Of a stretch of DNA of 64,000 bases, positions 35,793 through 44,067 are shown in pieces. The translations under genes and the position numbers were made by a program. The stretch is from Herbaspirillum sp. LeCh32-8. Lineage in GTDB: Bacteria; Pseudomonadota; Gammaproteobacteria; Burkholderiales; Burkholderiaceae_D. The notes below the pieces were generated by a model. The model saw nothing but the letters and a program-made list of their open reading frames with translations, did not search any database and was not told the origin of the DNA. The stretch covers positions 203,892-267,891 of the forward strand of contig NZ_JAGIPZ010000001.1 of assembly GCF_017814915.1 (NCBI RefSeq). Reading direction: 5' to 3'. The stretch's first letter is position 1. Every line of letters begins with the position of its first letter.

Positions 35793-36614
35793 ATGCAATT
35801 CGCACCATTGGCAAGACTGGCAGGCGCCGCCGCGGCGCTGACGATCACGCTGGCGCTGGCGCCGCAGGGCGCCCTGGCGCAGGACAAGAACAAGATCAAG
35901 GTCGGCATCTCGGTGGGCAACGCCGAGGCCACCTTCGAGGTCGTCAAGAAAGTCGCGGCGCGCGAAGGCTTGGAGATTCAGACCGTGGTCTTCAGCGACT
36001 ACCTGCAGCCCAACGCCGCGCTGGCTGCCGGCGACCTGGACGCCAATGCCTTCCAGCACCAGCCCTACCTGGACAGCCAGATCAAGGCGCGCGGCTACAA
36101 GATCGTGCCGGTGGGCCTGACCATCACCGCGCCGCTGGGTATTTATTCCAAGAAATACAAGTCGATCGACCAGTTGCCCAATGGCGCCTCGATCGGCATC
36201 CAGAACGATCCCTCCAACGGCAACCGCGCGCTGCTGCTGTTGCAGAAGGCCGGCCTGATCAAGCTCAAGCCCGGCGTGGGCGAGAACGGCGTCAACGCCA
36301 CGCCTCTGGATGTGGTGGACAACCCGAAGAAGCTGAAGCTGGTCGAGCTGGACGCGGCCCAGCTGCCGCGCTCGCTGGATGACCTGGCCGCCGCCTCGAT
36401 CAACAACGACTATGCCTTCAAGGCCGGCCTGTCGCTGCAAAAGGACACCATCGCCGTGGAAGACCCGCGCGGCCGCTACGCCAACCTCATCGCCACCCGC
36501 GCCGATGACAAGGACAAGCCCTGGGTCAAAAAGCTGGTGCACGCCTACCAGTCCGAGGAGGTGCGCAAGTTCATCGAGACCGAATACAAGGGATCGCTGG
36601 TGCCGGCATTCTGA
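35793..36614 (+). CDS. MetQ/NlpA-type ABC transporter substrate-binding protein
   Basis: A 273-residue exported protein of the NlpA lipoprotein/MetQ family that binds methionine or related compounds. The signal peptide ends near residue 29 (QGALA-QDK) and has no lipobox cysteine, so it should be free in the periplasm. Family motifs are VGISVGNAEATFEVVKKVA and ANAFQHQPYLDSQI. No metN or metI homologue is adjacent, so it is an orphan here. Confidence 0.9.
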   Translation: MQFAPLARLAGAAAALTITLALAPQGALAQDKNKIKVGISVGNAEATFEVVKKVAAREGLEIQTVVFSDYLQPNAALAAGDLDANAFQHQPYLDSQIKARGYKIVPVGLTITAPLGIYSKKYKSIDQLPNGASIGIQNDPSNGNRALLLLQKAGLIKLKPGVGENGVNATPLDVVDNPKKLKLVELDAAQLPRSLDDLAAASINNDYAFKAGLSLQKDTIAVEDPRGRYANLIATRADDKDKPWVKKLVHAYQSEEVRKFIETEYKGSLVPAF

Positions 36615-36690
36615 TTGCTGCTGAGAGGCAAGCCGACTTGACTTGGGGGTAGGCCTTTAAGCGCTTTTCATTGTCATCATAGGCATGACA

Positions 36691-36806
36691 CACGACGCTG
36701 GGTCCCGGCCTGCGCCGGGCGACACGGTAGAGAAAACTTGAATCCCCGTTGGGACGATTCATCTCCTGCCTGTCGTCCCGGCGAAGGGCGGGGCCCAGCG
36801 TCGTTG
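36691..36806. repeat. Inverted pair of REP-like palindromes
   Basis: CACGACGCTGGGTCCCGGCC... (36691-36724) and its inverted mate ending GGGGCCCAGCGTCGTTG (36770-36806) share the core CGACGCTGGG. Same family as the elements at 11.5 and 25.1 kb. Confidence 0.75.
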
Positions 36807-36883
36807 CACTGTCTCCAAGCCAAGGCCGGCTTTTTTATCAGCCATGGCGCGCAACCGCCGCATCGCTCGGCTACACTGCGCCC

Positions 36884-37024
36884 ATGCTCAAAAATCTCAT
36901 CCTCTGCATCAAGCTGGCCATCGTCTTCGCGGGCATCGTGTTCTTTGCGAAGGCGCTGCAGTATCTGATCTTCAATGGCGGCTTCTCGGGCGAGTTTTAC
37001 GACTATCTCTTCTTCCGAAAGTGA
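36884..37024 (+). CDS. Predicted small membrane protein (46 residues)
   Basis: A short frame beginning MLKNLILCIKLAIVFAGIVF. One membrane span of about 20 residues is followed by an aromatic polar tail ending YDYLFFRK. No recognised family. The hydrophobic pattern and Lys-flanked span look like a real small membrane protein, but the ribosome site is weak. It may be co-transcribed with the DUF4253 gene starting at 37094. Confidence 0.45.
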   Translation: MLKNLILCIKLAIVFAGIVFFAKALQYLIFNGGFSGEFYDYLFFRK

Positions 37025-37093
37025 CGGATGCGTCGGGGCAAGGCGGATAACGCCGTGCCCGTCGTGAAGTTCGCAAGCACAGAAAAATATCTC

Positions 37094-37708
37094 ATGTTGA
37101 AAAAATTGCTTTCGATAGGACTGCTGATGGTGATGAATAACGAGGCGCAAGCCGCTGCGCCCGACTTTGCTGCGGTAACTGCCATGCTGCAAAAGGCGAC
37201 TGGCGCCGAAGTGCGTCCCTATTCGACGCGTGATTTCGGCAGAGATAAATACGCCGGCGCGATATCGGCGCTGGTACCGGAAGACATTGCAGAAGAAAAA
37301 ATGCTGGCGTTGCGCCGCGAGCTGCCGCCGCAATGGCTAAGCTTCGTTGGCACCACCAACAGTCTGGCCTCGCCCAAGCCGGTCGGGGCGGAGATCGTGG
37401 TCGGACCCGGGCGCGAAGCGCTGGACATTCTCGACATCGCACAAACCGATGCCGTCAACTACGGCATGGTGACCAAGGATCTGAAGGCACATCTCCGTCT
37501 GTGGGACCAGCAGTATGGCATCGATATCCTGCAGGCCGGGACCGACACTATCATGCTGAAACTGCGCAAGATGCCGGCCGACCTCGCAGCGTTCGCCCGC
37601 GAGGTCTACGAGTTCTGTCCTGACATTGTGGAGCAGGGCGCCGGAACAGTGGAGGCGCTGGAGGCATCGATCCGCGAGTATCACGGCGTGTTCCTCTGGT
37701 GGGATTGA
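37094..37708 (+). CDS. Exported DUF4253-like protein
   Basis: A 204-residue protein with a probable signal peptide (residues 1-19, NNEAQA-AAP). The C-terminal half looks like DUF4253, with the characteristic YEFCPDIVEQGAGTVEAL and final VFLWWD. DUF4253 proteins are mostly cytoplasmic and of unknown function, so the export signal is unusual. The ATG at 37094 is chosen because the signal peptide starts there; a longer frame from 37028 adds a hydrophilic stretch that would bury it. Confidence 0.75.
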   Translation: MLKKLLSIGLLMVMNNEAQAAAPDFAAVTAMLQKATGAEVRPYSTRDFGRDKYAGAISALVPEDIAEEKMLALRRELPPQWLSFVGTTNSLASPKPVGAEIVVGPGREALDILDIAQTDAVNYGMVTKDLKAHLRLWDQQYGIDILQAGTDTIMLKLRKMPADLAAFAREVYEFCPDIVEQGAGTVEALEASIREYHGVFLWWD

Positions 37709-37715
37709 GCTGGAA

Positions 37716-38258
37716 TCAAGCTGAGCTGACGTCGGATGATGCCAGTTGGCGCCATATCCCCAATTTTTGTTCGTAAGACAGCGATGCATGCGCCGGGCTG
37801 CTCGACGGTAGCGACAGGATCCGGTAGCGGCGTGCACTTTCTCCCAACGCTTTGAGGCCGATCCTGGCTGCCGTGCCGCCGTTGAAGGCGATGGTCTGCA
37901 AGTCGGGCAAGGTCTGGAGCAAGGTCAGCAGGTCATTGTGGGAATGGTCCCGGATGTCGCTGTCCAGGCTGCCGATGCGGCGCGCATTGGCGATCACGTC
38001 CCACAGACCGATGCGATGCGCCAGCAGCGTCTGCAGGCGATCTTCATAGGCCATGGCCACCAGCGCCTCGCCGGTGATCTCTGATAGCAGCTTCCAGAAG
38101 CCGTTGCGCGGATGGCCGTAGTACTGACTTGCCGCCAGCGAGGCGGCGCCGGGCAGGCTGCCCAGGATCAGCGTGCGGGTGTCGGCCGCAACCACCGGCG
38201 GGAAGCTGGCCAGCAGGGGATCGGCGGCGGTGAATTGCAAGGGTTTGCGGGCGGGCAT
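37716..38258 (-). CDS. DNA-deoxyinosine glycosylase, uracil-DNA glycosylase superfamily
   Basis: A 180-residue UDG-fold protein. The first motif RTLILGSLPGAASLAASQYY is followed by GHPRNGFWKLL, the signature of the hypoxanthine-DNA glycosylase family. The C-terminal LSLPSSSPAHAS is the minor-groove loop. It removes deaminated adenine (hypoxanthine) from DNA. It converges on the DUF4253 gene with a seven-base gap. Confidence 0.87.
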   Translation of the reverse strand: MPARKPLQFTAADPLLASFPPVVAADTRTLILGSLPGAASLAASQYYGHPRNGFWKLLSEITGEALVAMAYEDRLQTLLAHRIGLWDVIANARRIGSLDSDIRDHSHNDLLTLLQTLPDLQTIAFNGGTAARIGLKALGESARRYRILSLPSSSPAHASLSYEQKLGIWRQLASSDVSSA

Positions 38259-38493
38259 GGCGATGGAGAGATGAAAATATTTATTGGTTGCGCCGGCGCA
38301 GCGCGGGCAGGGCACAATGACGCGGCGCCCGCAGCCTGGGCGGGCAGGCGGGGGCGCGGATGCTGCAGCAGCGCGTCCGCCCGGCCGCCCGCCTTGCTGT
38401 TGCTTGCGGCAAAATGGCGATTTTAACGTCGATCCTGGCGTGGTTGGCACAGGCGCAATCCCTTTCATTTCCTATTCCTACGGAGACAAGAAC

Positions 38494-39243
38494 ATGGCAG
38501 ACAAGGTCATCATCGTGACAGGCGGCAGCCGCGGCATCGGCGCGGCAACGGCCAAACTGGCGGGGCAGCGCGGCTATGCGGTCGCGGTCAACTATGTATC
38601 CAACCGCGACGCCGCCGAGGCGGTGGCGGCGGACATCCGCAAGGCCGGCGCTCGCGCCATCACCGTGGCCGGCGACGTGGCCAAGGAGGAGGACATCCTG
38701 CGCCTGTTCGCCACCGTGGACCAGGAGCTGGGCCCGGTCACCGCGCTGATCAACAACGCCGGCATCCTGGACCACCAGTCGCGCCTGGACGCCATGAGCG
38801 CCGAGCGCATCAACCGCGTGCTGATCGCCAACATCACCGGCAGCCTGCTGTGCGCGCGCGAGGCGGTCAAGCGCATGTCGACCAAGCATGGCGGCAAGGG
38901 CGGAACCATCGTCAACCTGTCGTCGATGGCCGCCAAGCTGGGTGGCCCCGGCGAGTATGTCGACTACGCCGCCTCCAAGGGCGCGATCGACGCCTTCACC
39001 ATCGGCCTGGCCAAGGAAGTGGCCGCCGAGGGCATCCGCGTGAACGCCGTGCGCCCGGGCCTGATCTATACTGACATCCACGCCAGCGGCGGCGAAGCGG
39101 GCCGGGTCGACCGGCTCAAGGACGCCGTGCCGATGAAGCGCGGCGGCAGCGCCGAGGAAGTTGCCAACGCCATCATGTGGCTGGTGTCGGACGAGTCATC
39201 CTACGCCACCGGCACCTTCATCGACGTGTCCGGCGGCCGCTGA
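38494..39243 (+). CDS. Short-chain dehydrogenase/reductase, glucose-1-dehydrogenase-like
   Basis: A 249-residue classical SDR. The cofactor motif is IVTGGSRGIGAATAKLAG (TGxxxGIG), then NNAGIL, the catalytic Ser in NLSSMAAKLGG and the YxxxK pair in YVDYAASKGAIDAF. The basic-neutral start of the second strand (NYVSNRDAAE) suggests NADP. CGGAG precedes the ATG. Substrate unknown. A DUF962 gene follows 52 bases downstream in the same direction. Confidence 0.9.
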   Translation: MADKVIIVTGGSRGIGAATAKLAGQRGYAVAVNYVSNRDAAEAVAADIRKAGARAITVAGDVAKEEDILRLFATVDQELGPVTALINNAGILDHQSRLDAMSAERINRVLIANITGSLLCAREAVKRMSTKHGGKGGTIVNLSSMAAKLGGPGEYVDYAASKGAIDAFTIGLAKEVAAEGIRVNAVRPGLIYTDIHASGGEAGRVDRLKDAVPMKRGGSAEEVANAIMWLVSDESSYATGTFIDVSGGR

Positions 39244-39295
39244 GCCCGGCGCAAGGTCGTTCGCATCCACCAACCCACCCGCAACGGAGGCAGGC

Positions 39296-39739
39296 ATGAA
39301 CACCGCACCACAGCGTCGCATCGACGAACTGCTTTCGCGCTATGCCGAGAGTCACCGCGACCCGATGAACGAGATCATCCATTGCGTGTGCATCCCGGCC
39401 ATCGTGTTTTCCCTGCTCGGGTTGTGCTGGGCGCTGTCGCCGGCGGTGGCGCTGGTGGTCGCGGCGGCGTCGCTGGCGTATTACCTGAGCCTGTCGCCGC
39501 CGTTCGCCGTGGGCATGCTGGCCATGGCGACGGTGATGCTGGTGCTGCTGGCGCGCCTGCCGGCGGGGGCGGTGCTGCCGGTGTCGGCGGTGGTGTTCGT
39601 GCTGGCCTGGATAGGGCAGTTCGTCGGCCACAAGATCGAGGGCAAGAAGCCGTCCTTCTTTGAGGACTTGCGCTTCCTGTTGATCGGGCCCTTGTTCGTG
39701 CTGAGTTTTCTGTACCGGCGCTGGCAGATCCGCTATTGA
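39296..39739 (+). CDS. Mpo1/DUF962-family membrane protein
   Basis: A 147-residue protein with about four membrane spans. The histidine motifs SHRDPMNEIIHCVCIPAI and IGQFVGHKIEGKKPSFFEDL are those of the Mpo1 family, whose yeast member is an iron-dependent dioxygenase that shortens 2-hydroxy fatty acids. ACGGAGG precedes the ATG. The bacterial role is not established. Confidence 0.87.
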   Translation: MNTAPQRRIDELLSRYAESHRDPMNEIIHCVCIPAIVFSLLGLCWALSPAVALVVAAASLAYYLSLSPPFAVGMLAMATVMLVLLARLPAGAVLPVSAVVFVLAWIGQFVGHKIEGKKPSFFEDLRFLLIGPLFVLSFLYRRWQIRY

Positions 39740-39904
39740 GCGCGGCGCGCAAAAGGCCGCCGGATTCGGCGACCGGCCCGGTTTGTATTAAGATGTAAAG
39801 AATTGTTTGCCGCCCGGGGAAAAGCGCGATCATGCCGATCGGCGAGGCGCAGGCAATTCACGCTGCCCGATGACCGGGCCTTATTTCAGTCGGAGTGTTT
39901 TTGT

Positions 39905-40357
39905 ATGAAGAAATTGATTTTGATCGCAGCATTGGGCGCCCTGGTGGCGGGTTGCGCCGTCGAGCCGAACTCGGCCAGCGTCTATAACACCCGCCAGGCG
40001 CAGGGCGAACAGACCGTGCGCATGGGCGTGGTCGAGTCGATCCGCAACGTGACCATCGACAAGGGTTCGTCGGGCGTCGGCACCCTGGCCGGCGGCGCGC
40101 TGGGCGGCATCGCCGCTGGTTCCAACATCGGCGGCGGCAACGGCGCGTTGGCGGCCGGCATCGTCGGCGCGCTGGCCGGCGGCGTGCTGGGCAATCAGGC
40201 GGAAGCCCGCCTGGCCAATCGTCCGGGTCTGGAAATCACCGTGAAACTGGACAACGGCGAGTTGCGGGCCATTACCCAGGATGCGGACGAGCCCTTCCGC
40301 GTCGGCGAGCGCGTGCGTCTGCTGTCCAACGGCCGCACAACCCGCGTGACGCACTGA
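39905..40357 (+). CDS. Glycine-zipper outer-membrane lipoprotein (SlyB/PcP-like)
   Basis: A 150-residue lipoprotein with lipobox LVAGC (Cys17). The middle (about 58-103) is a Gly/Ala-rich two-helix glycine zipper (GTLAGGALGGIAAGSNIGGG), followed by a beta domain of the SlyB type (ITVKLDNGELRAITQDAD). Such proteins lie in the outer membrane and support envelope integrity. A terminator follows. Confidence 0.9.
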   Translation: MKKLILIAALGALVAGCAVEPNSASVYNTRQAQGEQTVRMGVVESIRNVTIDKGSSGVGTLAGGALGGIAAGSNIGGGNGALAAGIVGALAGGVLGNQAEARLANRPGLEITVKLDNGELRAITQDADEPFRVGERVRLLSNGRTTRVTH

Positions 40358-40411
40358 TCTTGCGTTCGGCGTCGCCGGCAACGGCGCGCGGCAAGCAAGA
40401 GCCAGGCATGA

Positions 40412-40441
40412 GAAAAAGCAGGACTTCGGTCCTGCTTTTTT
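40412..40441. terminator. Bidirectional terminator
   Basis: AAAAGCAGGAC-TTCG-GTCCTGCTTTT, an 11-bp stem with a TTCG tetraloop and T or A runs on both sides. It serves the lipoprotein gene (plus) and the acetyltransferase gene (minus). Confidence 0.93.
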
Positions 40442-41058
40442 CATGGGCGCTCGCAATGTTCTCCGGCCTGCCGCTCCATCCATTCCTCCCGTCCGAGTCG
40501 GTATAACCGGTGCAGCCGCAGTGGATGCTCCGGCGGCAGGCGCGGGTGCAGGAAGTCTTCGCGGATGTCGTAGTGCATGCCCAGCCGCTGCATCACCGCC
40601 AGCGAACGATGGTTGGCCGGCACCGTGAAAGACACGATTTCGGGCAGCTCCAGCGCGGTGAAGCCGTGGCGCAGTGCGCAGGCGGCGGCCTCGGCGGCGT
40701 AGCCCCGGCCCCACAGGTCGGCGGCCAGGCGCCAGCCGATCTCCACCGCCGGCGTGAAATGGGCATTGAAGGACACCCGCAGCAGGCCGACAAAGCCGGC
40801 GAACTCCGTCACGCCCGGGATCTCCAGCGCCCAGGGGCCGAAGCCGTGCTCTGCAAAATGCGCCTCGATGCGATCGGCCAGGGCGTCGCTGTCCGGCCGG
40901 GGAAGTGCGGTGGGGAAGTGCGCCATCACGCGCGGGTCGGCATTGATGGCGGCGAACGGCGCGCGGTCGGCGTCGCGCCAGGGGCGCAGCAGCACGCGCT
41001 CGCCGCGCAGCGAGACCGGCGACTGCGTGCCGTCAGGGCGCGGGCGGTTGTTCGTCAT
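40441..41058 (-). CDS. GNAT-family acetyltransferase, RimJ/RimL-like
   Basis: A 205-residue GNAT protein. It starts with the RimJ/RimL-type beta strand RGERVLLRPWRDADRAPF. The acetyl-CoA pyrophosphate loop is DLWGRGYAAEAAACALRHGF, and VPANHRSLAVMQRLGM is the family's C-terminal signature. The acceptor is unknown. Its first 26 bases overlap the end of the upstream membrane-protein gene, implying co-transcription. Confidence 0.88.
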   Translation of the reverse strand: MTNNRPRPDGTQSPVSLRGERVLLRPWRDADRAPFAAINADPRVMAHFPTALPRPDSDALADRIEAHFAEHGFGPWALEIPGVTEFAGFVGLLRVSFNAHFTPAVEIGWRLAADLWGRGYAAEAAACALRHGFTALELPEIVSFTVPANHRSLAVMQRLGMHYDIREDFLHPRLPPEHPLRLHRLYRLGREEWMERQAGEHCERP

Positions 41059-41557
41059 GCGTCTGCTTGCGCTTGACCAGCCAGATATAGATCACCGTCT
41101 GCAGCAAGGCCACGGTACTGCCGACGATCACTTCGCCCACCCGCATGAAGGCCAGGTGCAGCTCCTGGTTCAGCCCGCTGCCGCTGAAGGCGGCTGACAG
41201 CAGGATCACCACCGTGGCCGGCCCCAGGCGCCAGTTGCTGGGATAGTTCTGCAGCAGCATGGCCACCACCACGGCAGCCGTCAGCGCCACCAGCATGGCC
41301 AGGAAGGTCGGGCCGAAGACCACCAGCGCGATGCATGAGATCACGCAGCCGGAGAGGGTGTTGATCAGCCGCGCGCGAAAGTTGGCCTTGGCCACCGTCA
41401 TGTCGGGCTCGGTCACGATGATCAGCGAGATCATGGCCCAGTAGGGCTCCGCGATGCCGGCCGCGCGCAGGCCGTACCAGAGGATCAGGCAGCCGGACAG
41501 GATCTTGACCAGATAGGCCAGCGCGTTCTTGCGCGGGTTGATGAAGTTGAATTCCAT
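41033..41557 (-). CDS. FUSC-like inner-membrane protein
   Basis: A 174-residue protein with about five membrane spans and no large soluble domain. The sequence KILSGCLILWYGLRAAGIAEPYWAMISLIIVTEPD... resembles the membrane half of FUSC/aromatic acid exporters. It is far shorter than full-length members, so it may work as an oligomer or with another subunit. The ATG at 41557 is preferred; a TTG nine bases earlier is possible. Confidence 0.7.
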   Translation of the reverse strand: MEFNFINPRKNALAYLVKILSGCLILWYGLRAAGIAEPYWAMISLIIVTEPDMTVAKANFRARLINTLSGCVISCIALVVFGPTFLAMLVALTAAVVVAMLLQNYPSNWRLGPATVVILLSAAFSGSGLNQELHLAFMRVGEVIVGSTVALLQTVIYIWLVKRKQTHDEQPPAP

Positions 41558-41635
41558 GGGATGCAAGGACTGACGGGACTTCGATGGTACCCACGGATGC
41601 GCGGGCAGGGCAAGGCGGCGGTTCGCGCCCCAAGC

Positions 41636-41672
41636 AAAAACGCCGCCGCGTCCCTGGGGAGCGCGGCGGCGT
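41636..41672 (-). terminator. Terminator of htpG
   Basis: ACGCCGCCGCG / CGCGGCGGCGT with a ten-base loop and, on the minus strand, TTTTT after the stem. Confidence 0.92.
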
Positions 41673-41696
41673 CAGCCGGTAGCAATGCGTCCGGTG

Positions 41697-43607
41697 TTAC
41701 TTGGAGGCCATGCCCAGCAGCATGTCGTTCAGGCGCTTGACGAAGCCCGACGGATCGCCCAGCGCGCCGCCTTCGGCCAGCAGGGCCTGGTCGAACAGGA
41801 TATGCGACCAGTCGCCGAACTTGGCTTCTTCATACTTCAGGCGCTGCACCAGCGGGTGATCCGGATTGATTTCCAGGATCGGCTTGGACTCCGGCGCGTT
41901 CTGGCCGGCCGCCTTGAGCATGCGCACCAGGTTGCCGGACAGTTCGTTCTCGTCAGCCACCAGGCAGGCGGGCGAGTCGGTCAGGCGGAAGGTGACGCGC
42001 ACGTCCTTGGCCTTGTCGGCCAGGGCGGTCTTCATCTTCTCGACCAGTTCCTTGTAGTCGGCCTGGGTGTCTTCGTGCTGCTTCTTCTCGGCTTCGTTTT
42101 CCAGTTCGCCCAGGTCGAGGCCGCCCTTGGCCACCGAGGCCAGCTCCTTGCCTTCGAACTCGGTCAGGAAGGACAGCAGCCATTCGTCCACGCGGTCAGT
42201 CATGATCAGCACTTCCACGCCCTTCTTGCGGAAGATCTCCAGGTGCGGGCTGTTCTTGCCGGCCTGGTAGTTCTCGGCGGTGACGTAGTAGATCTTGTTC
42301 TGGCCTTCCTTCATGCGGCCCACGTAGTCGGCCAGCGAGACGCTCTGGGCGTCGCTGTCGCCATGGGTGGAGGCGAAGCGCAGCAGCTTGGCGATGCGGT
42401 CCTTGTTGGCCGCGTCCTCGCCGATGCCTTCCTTGAGCACCTGGCCGAATTCGGTCCAGAACGTGGCGTACTTGTCCTTCTGTTCCTGCTCGTCGCTGTT
42501 GGCCAGTTCTTCCAGCAGGCTCAGCACGCGCTTGGTCGAACCCTCGCGGATGGCGCGCACGTCGCGCGACTCCTGCAGGATTTCGCGCGAGACGTTCAGC
42601 GGCAGGTCGGCCGAGTCGATCACGCCCTTGACGAAGCGCAGGTAGACCGGCATCAGCTGCTCGGCGTCGTCCATGATGAACACGCGCTTGACGTACAGCT
42701 TGATGCCGCCGCGCTTGTTGCGGTCCCACATGTCGAACGGCGCGCGCGCCGGGATGTAGAGCAGCTGGGTGTACTCGCTGCGGCCTTCCACGCGGTTGTG
42801 GGTGTAGGCCAGCGGCGCGCCGAAGTCGTGCGAGACGTGCTTGTAGAACTCCTCGTACTGCTCGGGCGTGACCTCCGACTTGCTGCGGATCCACAGGGCG
42901 CTGGCCTGGTTGACGGTTTCCAGCTCATCCTTCTCGACGGTTTCCTTCTTCTCGTCGTCCCATTCTTCCTTCTTCATCAGGATGGGCAGGGAGATGTGGT
43001 CGGAGTACTTGCGGATGATGGACTTCAGTTGCCAGGCGGAAAGGTACTCATCCTCGCCTTCGCGCAGGTGCAGGATGATGTCGGTGCCGCGACCGGGCTT
43101 GGTAATTGCTTCGATGGAGAAATCGCCGGCGCCTTCGGATTCCCAGCGCACGCCCTGGTCGGCCGGGGTGCCGGCGCGGCGCGTTTCGACGGTGATGCGA
43201 TCAGCGATGATGAAACCGGAGTAGAAGCCCACGCCGAACTGGCCGATCAGGGCGGCGTCCTTCTGCTGGTCGCCCGACAGGCGGGAGAAGAATTCCTTGG
43301 TGCCGGACTTGGCGATGGTGCCCAGGTGAGAAATCGCCTCCTCGCGGTTCATGCCGATGCCGTTGTCGGAGATGGTGATGGTGCGGGCCGCCTTGTCGAA
43401 GCCGACCGTGATTTTCAGCTCCGGGTCATCCTCGAACAGGCTGCCGTCGTTGATGGCTTCGAAGCGCAGCTTGTCGGATGCATCGGAGGCGTTGGAGATC
43501 AGCTCGCGCAGGAAAATTTCCTTGTTGGAATACAGCGAGTGGATCATCAGCTGCAGCAGCTGTTTGACTTCGGCCTGGAAGCCCATGGTCTGTTTTTCGG
43601 ATGCCAC
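41697..43607 (-). CDS. htpG: HSP90-family molecular chaperone HtpG
   Basis: A 636-residue Hsp90. The N-terminal ATPase begins [20 protein letters not shown] with [14 protein letters not shown] and SDNGIGM. The middle domain and dimerisation domain follow at normal length. Translation starts at GTG (43607), with AAGGAA eight bases before it. It refolds client proteins under stress. A very good sigma-32 promoter lies about 85-112 bases upstream of the start. Confidence 0.98.
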   Translation of the reverse strand: MASEKQTMGFQAEVKQLLQLMIHSLYSNKEIFLRELISNASDASDKLRFEAINDGSLFEDDPELKITVGFDKAARTITISDNGIGMNREEAISHLGTIAKSGTKEFFSRLSGDQQKDAALIGQFGVGFYSGFIIADRITVETRRAGTPADQGVRWESEGAGDFSIEAITKPGRGTDIILHLREGEDEYLSAWQLKSIIRKYSDHISLPILMKKEEWDDEKKETVEKDELETVNQASALWIRSKSEVTPEQYEEFYKHVSHDFGAPLAYTHNRVEGRSEYTQLLYIPARAPFDMWDRNKRGGIKLYVKRVFIMDDAEQLMPVYLRFVKGVIDSADLPLNVSREILQESRDVRAIREGSTKRVLSLLEELANSDEQEQKDKYATFWTEFGQVLKEGIGEDAANKDRIAKLLRFASTHGDSDAQSVSLADYVGRMKEGQNKIYYVTAENYQAGKNSPHLEIFRKKGVEVLIMTDRVDEWLLSFLTEFEGKELASVAKGGLDLGELENEAEKKQHEDTQADYKELVEKMKTALADKAKDVRVTFRLTDSPACLVADENELSGNLVRMLKAAGQNAPESKPILEINPDHPLVQRLKYEEAKFGDWSHILFDQALLAEGGALGDPSGFVKRLNDMLLGMASK

Positions 43608-43691
43608 GTTTATTTCCTTGTTAAGTGTTCAGTAGAAACGAAAGGGAGTGAAAAAAGTTGCAATAGCGAGCAGCAATCGCGGATGGGCAAG

Positions 43692-43719
43692 ATATAGGGA
43701 AGACCTGTGGTTTTTCAAC
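43692..43719 (-). promoter_or_regulatory. Sigma-32 heat-shock promoter of htpG
   Basis: On the minus strand GTTGAAA, 13 bases, then CCCTATAT. The sigma-32 consensus is CTTGAAA-N13-CCCCATNT, so only about two positions differ and the spacing is exact. Confidence 0.82.
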
Positions 43720-43985
43720 CGCATTTTCAGTGACTTTTATAAGCTTTTGTCATTTTTCGGAAATCCCTGATAGCGGATAGACATCAGCATGACGATAATT
43801 GCCGACGTTGAAAACGATCAAGTCAATTGAAATTAAAAGATTTTTTAAGGTTTTTATGTAATTTTCCTGCCATGTGCGGGTGTTAAAATTACTTTTGCCA
43901 AAATACAAAGTTTTGTTGACATATAATCACTATTTCTTTGGGCCTCACAACAAGAACAATACCTAGGCCGGTGTGTGATTAGCGG

Positions 43986-44014
43986 AATCCGCGTCATGGG
44001 ATCGCGGATTTTTT
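43986..44014 (+). terminator. Terminator-like hairpin in the leader of the secretion operon
   Basis: AATCCGCG-N9-CGCGGATT is followed by TTTTTC. It lies about 54 bases upstream of the first gene's ATG and downstream of the likely promoter region, so it could attenuate the operon. Confidence 0.7.
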
Positions 44015-44067
44015 CTTATTCATTGGATGGGGTCGATGGATCGGCGGGATGCCGGTGCGTCGTGTTG

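Larger units (their letters stand above)
43608..44067. other. AT-rich divergent region between htpG and the secretion operon
   Basis: About 460 bases, clearly more AT-rich than its surroundings between 43720 and 43960. It holds the heat-shock promoter of htpG (43692-43719), a TTGACA (43916-43921) directly followed by TATAAT (43922-43927) whose spacing does not make one promoter, and a terminator-like hairpin at 43986-44014. No gene is seen. Confidence 0.65.

Noticed and set aside
41685-43697. 670-codon plus-strand frame opposite htpG
   Set aside because: HtpG is unmistakable on the minus strand; the plus frame is Leu/Val/Gly-rich noise.
43916-43927. TTGACA followed by TATAAT as one promoter
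   Set aside because: The two hexamers are adjacent, without the roughly 17-base spacer, so they cannot be the -35 and -10 of one sigma-70 promoter. Each might belong to a different start.
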